From DATMAM01 sp035559995 (GTDB taxonomy: Bacteria > Desulfobacterota > Binatia > UBA9968), in NCBI GenBank assembly GCA_035559995.1, contig DATMAM010000061.1, positions 12,831 to 76,830 on the forward strand: a stretch of 64,000 bases of DNA. Reading direction: 5' to 3'. The position numbers and the translations under genes are program-made. Shown one piece after another: positions 59,241 through 64,000 of the stretch. The notes under the pieces are model-generated. The model worked only from the letters and a program-made list of their open reading frames with translations, made no database searches and was not told where the DNA came from. Positions within the stretch are counted from its first letter, which is position 1. Each line of letters opens with the position of its first letter.

Positions 59241-59663
59241 TTATGCCTCGATGTCCGCGTGCCTGGGTTGAATCGATCTTACGAAGCTCACGATCTCCTC
59301 GAGCGGCGTGCCGGGCGGGAAGATCTTTTTCACGCCCATCTTCTTGAGCGCGCGCATGTCCGCCCGGGGAACGATGCCGCCGCCAAAAACGACGATCTTA
59401 TGCGCGCGGTTCTTTTTGAGCAGTCTGAGGACGTCGCGGAACAGGGTGACGTGCGCCGCCGAATGGATCGAGAGACCGATCGCATCGACATCCTCCTGGA
59501 GCGCCGCGCTCACGACTTCTTCGGGAGTGTTGTGAATGCCGAGATAGATCACCTCGACGCCCGCGTCGCGCAGCGCCTGCGCCACGATTTTGACCCCGCG
59601 GTCGTGACCGTCGAGCCCGACCTTTCCCACCAAAACGCGAAGTTTGTGGTCCGCCGTCTTCAT
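59241..59663 (-). CDS. B12-binding subunit of acyl-CoA mutase
   Basis: A 140-residue cobalamin domain from ATG 59663. The B12 signature DxHxxG is D18-G-H20-D-R-G23 in KVGLDGHDRGVKIVAQALRDAGVEVIYLG; SIHSAAHV and GGGIVPRADMRALKKMGVKKIFPPGTPLEEI follow, as in methylmalonyl-CoA mutase C-terminal domains. It is the small partner of the catalytic subunit encoded 90 bases upstream. A start 16 codons earlier is possible. Confidence 0.93.
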   Translation of the reverse strand: MKTADHKLRVLVGKVGLDGHDRGVKIVAQALRDAGVEVIYLGIHNTPEEVVSAALQEDVDAIGLSIHSAAHVTLFRDVLRLLKKNRAHKIVVFGGGIVPRADMRALKKMGVKKIFPPGTPLEEIVSFVRSIQPRHADIEA

Positions 59664-59753
59664 CCCGGGAGCAGGTCCATCGAGTCCCCTCGTCCTGCGC
59701 CGCGCGCGCAAAACCTTTGGCGACTCTCCGACCCAAGTTGCCGAGGCCGACTT

Positions 59754-61323
<1,570 letters not shown>

Positions 61324-61349
<26 letters not shown>

Positions 61350-62499
61350 CGGCTCCCTCTTCGCGAAGAAGCTCGCGCGCAATCACCAGCCGCTGGATCT
61401 CGGAAGTCCCCTCGTACAAAGTCGTGATCCGCGCGTCGCGAAAAAACCGCTCGACCGGGAAATCCTTGATGTAGCCGTAGCCGCCGAAGATCTGCAGAGC
61501 CTTGTAGGCGGCGCGGTTTGCCGTCTCCGAGGCGAACAGCTTGGCCATCGCCGCAGCGCGCGTCACTTTTTTGTTCTCTTGCCGGAGCCACGCCGCGCGC
61601 TGCGTGAGGAGCCTTGCCGCCTCGATCTCGGTTGCCATGTCCGCCAACATCCACTGGATCGCCTGGAAATCCGCGATCGGGCGGCCGAACTGGCGGCGTT
61701 CCTTGGCGTGCGCGATGGCTTCTTCCAGACAGCCCTGCGCGATGCCGACCGCCTGCGCGGCAATCCCGATCCTGCCGCCGTCCAGGGTCGCCAGCGCGAT
61801 CTTGAAGCCCTCGTTCTCGCGCCCCAGGAGATTTTCGCGCGGAACGCGGCAGTCTTCGAAAATAAGCTCCGCCGTATCCGATCCCCTCAGCCCCAGCTTG
61901 TCTTCGATTTTCCCCACCGAGAATCCCGGCGTGTCTTTTTCTACCAGAAAAGCCGAAATTCCCTTTTTGCCCTGCTCCGGAGCCGTCACCGCATACACGA
62001 TCGCCACCTTGGCGTGCTTGCCGTTGGTGACGAAAATCTTGTTGCCGTTCAGCACGAACGAAGCCCCGTCGGGCAGGGCGCGGGTCTGGATGCTCCCGGC
62101 GTCGCTTCCCGCGCCGGGCTCGGTGAGAGCGTAGCAGCCGAGAAACTCGCCGCTGGCGAGGCGGGGCAGATATTTTCGTTTCTGCGCCTCGGTGCCGAAC
62201 CGAAGAATCGGCTCGCACGTGAGAGAGTTGTTCACCGTCACCAGCGCGCCGAGCGACGCCCAGCTTTTGGCGACCTCCTCCATCGCGAGAATATAACACA
62301 CGTAGTCCATCCCCGACCCGCCGAACTCGGTCGGTACAAACATTCCGAGCAATCCGATTTCGGCGAGCTTGTTCACCAGCTCGGCGGCATAGACGCCTTC
62401 GCGATCCAGCTGCGAAGCGACGGGCTTGACCTCCTTTTCCACAAAAGCCCGCACGGTCTGCTGAACCATGCGCTGCTCTTCGGTGAGTTCGAAGTCCAT
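61324..62499 (-). CDS. Acyl-CoA dehydrogenase
   Basis: A 391-residue acyl-CoA dehydrogenase distinct from that at 58058. Motifs: CYALTEPGAGSDAGSIQTRA, FVTNGKHAKVAIVYAVT, GIAQGCLEEAIAHAKERRQFGRPI, GGYGYIKDFPVERFFRDARITTLYEGTSEIQRLVIARELL (catalytic Glu in EGTSE). The 3' end overlaps the mutase gene start by 26 bases, so translation is coupled. Supplies enoyl-CoA in the same degradation route. Confidence 0.95.
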
Positions 62500-62551
62500 A
62501 AGACAGTTTCGAGTTCCAGGTTGGAAGGCAACTCGAACCAGAAACGCGAAA

Positions 62552-63724
62552 CTAAATTCTCTCCACCAGCATCGCGACCGCTTCGCCGCCGCCGATGCAC
62601 AAGCTTGCCACGCCCGTCTGAAGGCCCATGTCCCTCAGGCAGTAGAGTAGCGTCGTCAGGATGCGCGCGCCGCTGGCGCCGATCGGATGTCCCAGCGCCA
62701 CCGCCCCTCCCCTGACGTTCACCCGCTCGGGGTCGAGGTTCAGTTGCCGGTTGACGGCGATGGAGCAAACGGCGAAAGCCTCGTTTATCTCGAATAGATC
62801 GATGTCGCCGATCTTCCTCCCGGTTTTCTCGAGCAGTTTGGAAATCGCCCGCGCCGGCGCGGTCGTAAACCATGCCGGATCGGTGGCAAACGAATCGTAA
62901 GCCACGATCCGCGCGAGGGGACGGACTCCGAGCGCGCGCGCCCTATCCTCAGCCATGAGCACCAGCGCCGCGGCGCCGTCGCTGATCGAAGAGGCGTTGC
63001 CTGCGGTAACCGAGCCGTCCTTTCTGAAGGCCGGGCGCAGCGCCGGAAGCTTCTCGAAATTGATCTTTTTCGGCTCTTCGTCCTCCGACACGACTTCGCC
63101 GCGATCGTCGGAAATCACCACCGGCACGATCTCTTTGGCGAAATCGCCGCGCTCTTGCGCGGCGCGGGCGCGCCGATAGCTCGTCGCCGCAAACTGGTCT
63201 TGTTCTTCCCGCCCGATCTTAAGCTCGCTGGCGCAAAGCTCCGCCGCCTCGCCCATGTGGAAGTTGTTGTAGGCGTCGCAAAGGCCGTCCCTCAGCATGC
63301 TGTCGACCAGCTCGCCGTTTCCCATCCGGTAGCCGCGTCTTGCCTTCATCAGCAGGTACGGCGCGTTGCTCATGCTTTCCATGCCGCCCGCGACGATCAC
63401 CTCTGCGTCTCCGCTCCTAATCGCCTGCGCCCCAAGAACGACGGCCTTCAGTCCAGAGCCGCAAACCTTGTTGATGGTGGTGCACCCGACCGATTGCGGC
63501 ATCCCCGCGCCCAAGCTCGCCTGGCGCGCCGGCGCCTGTCCCAGACCGGCAGAAAGCACGTTTCCCATGAAGACTTCGTCGACCTCGGCGCCGGAAACGC
63601 CGGCTCGCTTGAGGGCTTCGGCGACGGCAATACTTCCGAGTCTGGTGGCGGGCAGAGCCGAAAGCGAGCCGTTAAAGCTACCGATCGGCGTTCGAACCGC
63701 GCTTGCGACAACGACGCTTCTCAT
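62552..63724 (-). CDS. Acetyl-CoA acetyltransferase (thiolase)
   Basis: Start at 63724 (MRSVVVASAVRTPIGSFNGS) behind GAGAGG; a longer frame lacks a site. The 390-residue thiolase has the nucleophile C88 in TTINKVCGSGLKAV, GGMESMSNAPYLL, GHPIGASGARIL (His) and the second cysteine in LCIGGGEAVAMLVERI. It cleaves or forms acetoacetyl- or 3-ketoacyl-CoA. First gene of the acyl-CoA operon on this strand. Confidence 0.96.
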   Translation of the reverse strand: MRSVVVASAVRTPIGSFNGSLSALPATRLGSIAVAEALKRAGVSGAEVDEVFMGNVLSAGLGQAPARQASLGAGMPQSVGCTTINKVCGSGLKAVVLGAQAIRSGDAEVIVAGGMESMSNAPYLLMKARRGYRMGNGELVDSMLRDGLCDAYNNFHMGEAAELCASELKIGREEQDQFAATSYRRARAAQERGDFAKEIVPVVISDDRGEVVSEDEEPKKINFEKLPALRPAFRKDGSVTAGNASSISDGAAALVLMAEDRARALGVRPLARIVAYDSFATDPAWFTTAPARAISKLLEKTGRKIGDIDLFEINEAFAVCSIAVNRQLNLDPERVNVRGGAVALGHPIGASGARILTTLLYCLRDMGLQTGVASLCIGGGEAVAMLVERI

Positions 63725-63871
63725 CCAGCGCCTCTCTTGGCGAATCTCGCGGAGCATCAGGCCAAGCCCTTCGGTCGCGACGTTTCTCCGCGGCGGCACC
63801 TTCATTCTACCAGAACCAGTTTTTACCGAAAGCCGTTTCCAAGAAGTCTGGACAGTGGTAAACTGAGGCTA

Positions 63872-63914
63872 CCACCGCCTAAAGGCGGTGGGTTCCTTGC
63901 CGTCTGAAGACGGC
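63872..63914. repeat. Two tandem perfect hairpins, IS200/IS605-end-like
   Basis: CCACCGCC-TAAA-GGCGGTGG (63872-63891) and GCCGTC-TGAA-GACGGC (63899-63914) are perfect 8-bp and 6-bp stems. They sit just after the stop of a minus-strand gene that runs off the window. Such subterminal hairpins, often with CCCACCGCC cores, are usual at the right ends of IS200/IS605 (TnpB-type) elements, where the omega/reRNA also maps. They could instead be a bidirectional terminator. Confidence 0.6.
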
Positions 63915-63930
63915 TGAAGACCCGATGAAA

Positions 63931-63999
63931 CTACTCCTCAACCTTGAAATCCTCATCGGCCTCGGAAGGCTCTTGCCCCTGAGTGGCGATGTATTGTGC
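63931..63999 (-). CDS. C-terminal 22 residues of a gene running off the window
   Basis: Minus-strand frame open to the window edge, ending AQYIATQGQEPSEADEDFKVEE and a TAG at 63931. Too short to identify. The following hairpins make an IS200/IS605 TnpB-like gene a reasonable guess; this is inference. Confidence 0.45.
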   Translation of the reverse strand, partial: AQYIATQGQEPSEADEDFKVEE

Positions 64000-64000
64000 A

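Overview
The window is G+C-rich, gene-dense chromosomal DNA from a Gram-negative bacterium. It carries lipoproteins, a TonB-like protein, a Tat component, Tat-type signal peptides and Shine-Dalgarno sites of the GGAGG type. The mix of a two-subunit glycine decarboxylase, a two-subunit B12 acyl-CoA mutase with its G-protein chaperone, many solute-binding proteins and a probable selenoprotein suits an uncultured soil, sediment or subsurface lineage of the Desulfobacterota/Binatota/Methylomirabilota kind. That placement is inference; no rRNA or tRNA was seen.

Layout. 0-5.5 kb: two ornithine-cyclodeaminase-like dehydrogenases around an acyl-CoA ligase, an FGE-like protein and a hydrolase. 5.5-10.5 kb (minus strand): cupin, two SDRs, an SGNH lipoprotein and a redox set in which a peroxiredoxin-like gene with an in-frame UGA (probable selenocysteine) precedes bolA and a CGFS glutaredoxin. 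10.6-14.3 kb: a textbook SAM-I riboswitch and terminator controlling moeB, a threonine-synthase-like gene, a MoaD/ThiS sulfur carrier and a CysK/CysM-type synthase. 14.3-18.1 kb: ECF sigma/anti-sigma pair with a short inverted-repeat element between them, a zinc-ribbon membrane protein, TatA and TonB-like proteins. 18.1-23.6 kb: folD-gcvT-gcvH-gcvPA-gcvPB, with a visible promoter and a foldable leader. 23.7-30 kb: VOC, BON and RRM proteins, the tesA/ybbA/ybbP arrangement known from E. coli, and a protein made of LDRRGDRI-type repeats.

30-47.5 kb is accessory catabolism and uptake: D-aminoacylase, TAXI-like protein, peptide-type binding proteins, DppB/DppC permeases without ATPases, class III aminotransferase, two polysaccharide-deacetylase-fold enzymes, hydrolase, TerC, an HMGL-like lyase/synthase and an epimerase. 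47.6-49.9 kb is gene-poor and holds a probable ~400-nt structured RNA with its own promoter and strong terminator, a secreted cupin and small or decayed genes. 49.9-55 kb: indoleamine 2,3-dioxygenase, zinc-ribbon protein, cystathionine gamma-lyase/synthase plus cystathionine beta-synthase, and a kinase-like/BON fusion. 55-63.7 kb: one minus-strand operon for acyl-CoA degradation (thiolase, acyl-CoA dehydrogenase, mutase large and B12 subunits, second dehydrogenase, MeaB GTPase, acyl-CoA synthetase). The window ends in hairpins that look like an IS200/IS605 end.

The strongest signals are the UGA-containing peroxiredoxin with a bacterial SECIS-like hairpin directly after the UGA, and the SAM-riboswitch-controlled sulfur-carrier operon, which suggests methionine/cysteine sulfur delivered by a protein thiocarboxylate. 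Next come the unassigned 48-kb RNA and the mutase whose substrate-pocket residues depart from methylmalonyl-CoA mutase.
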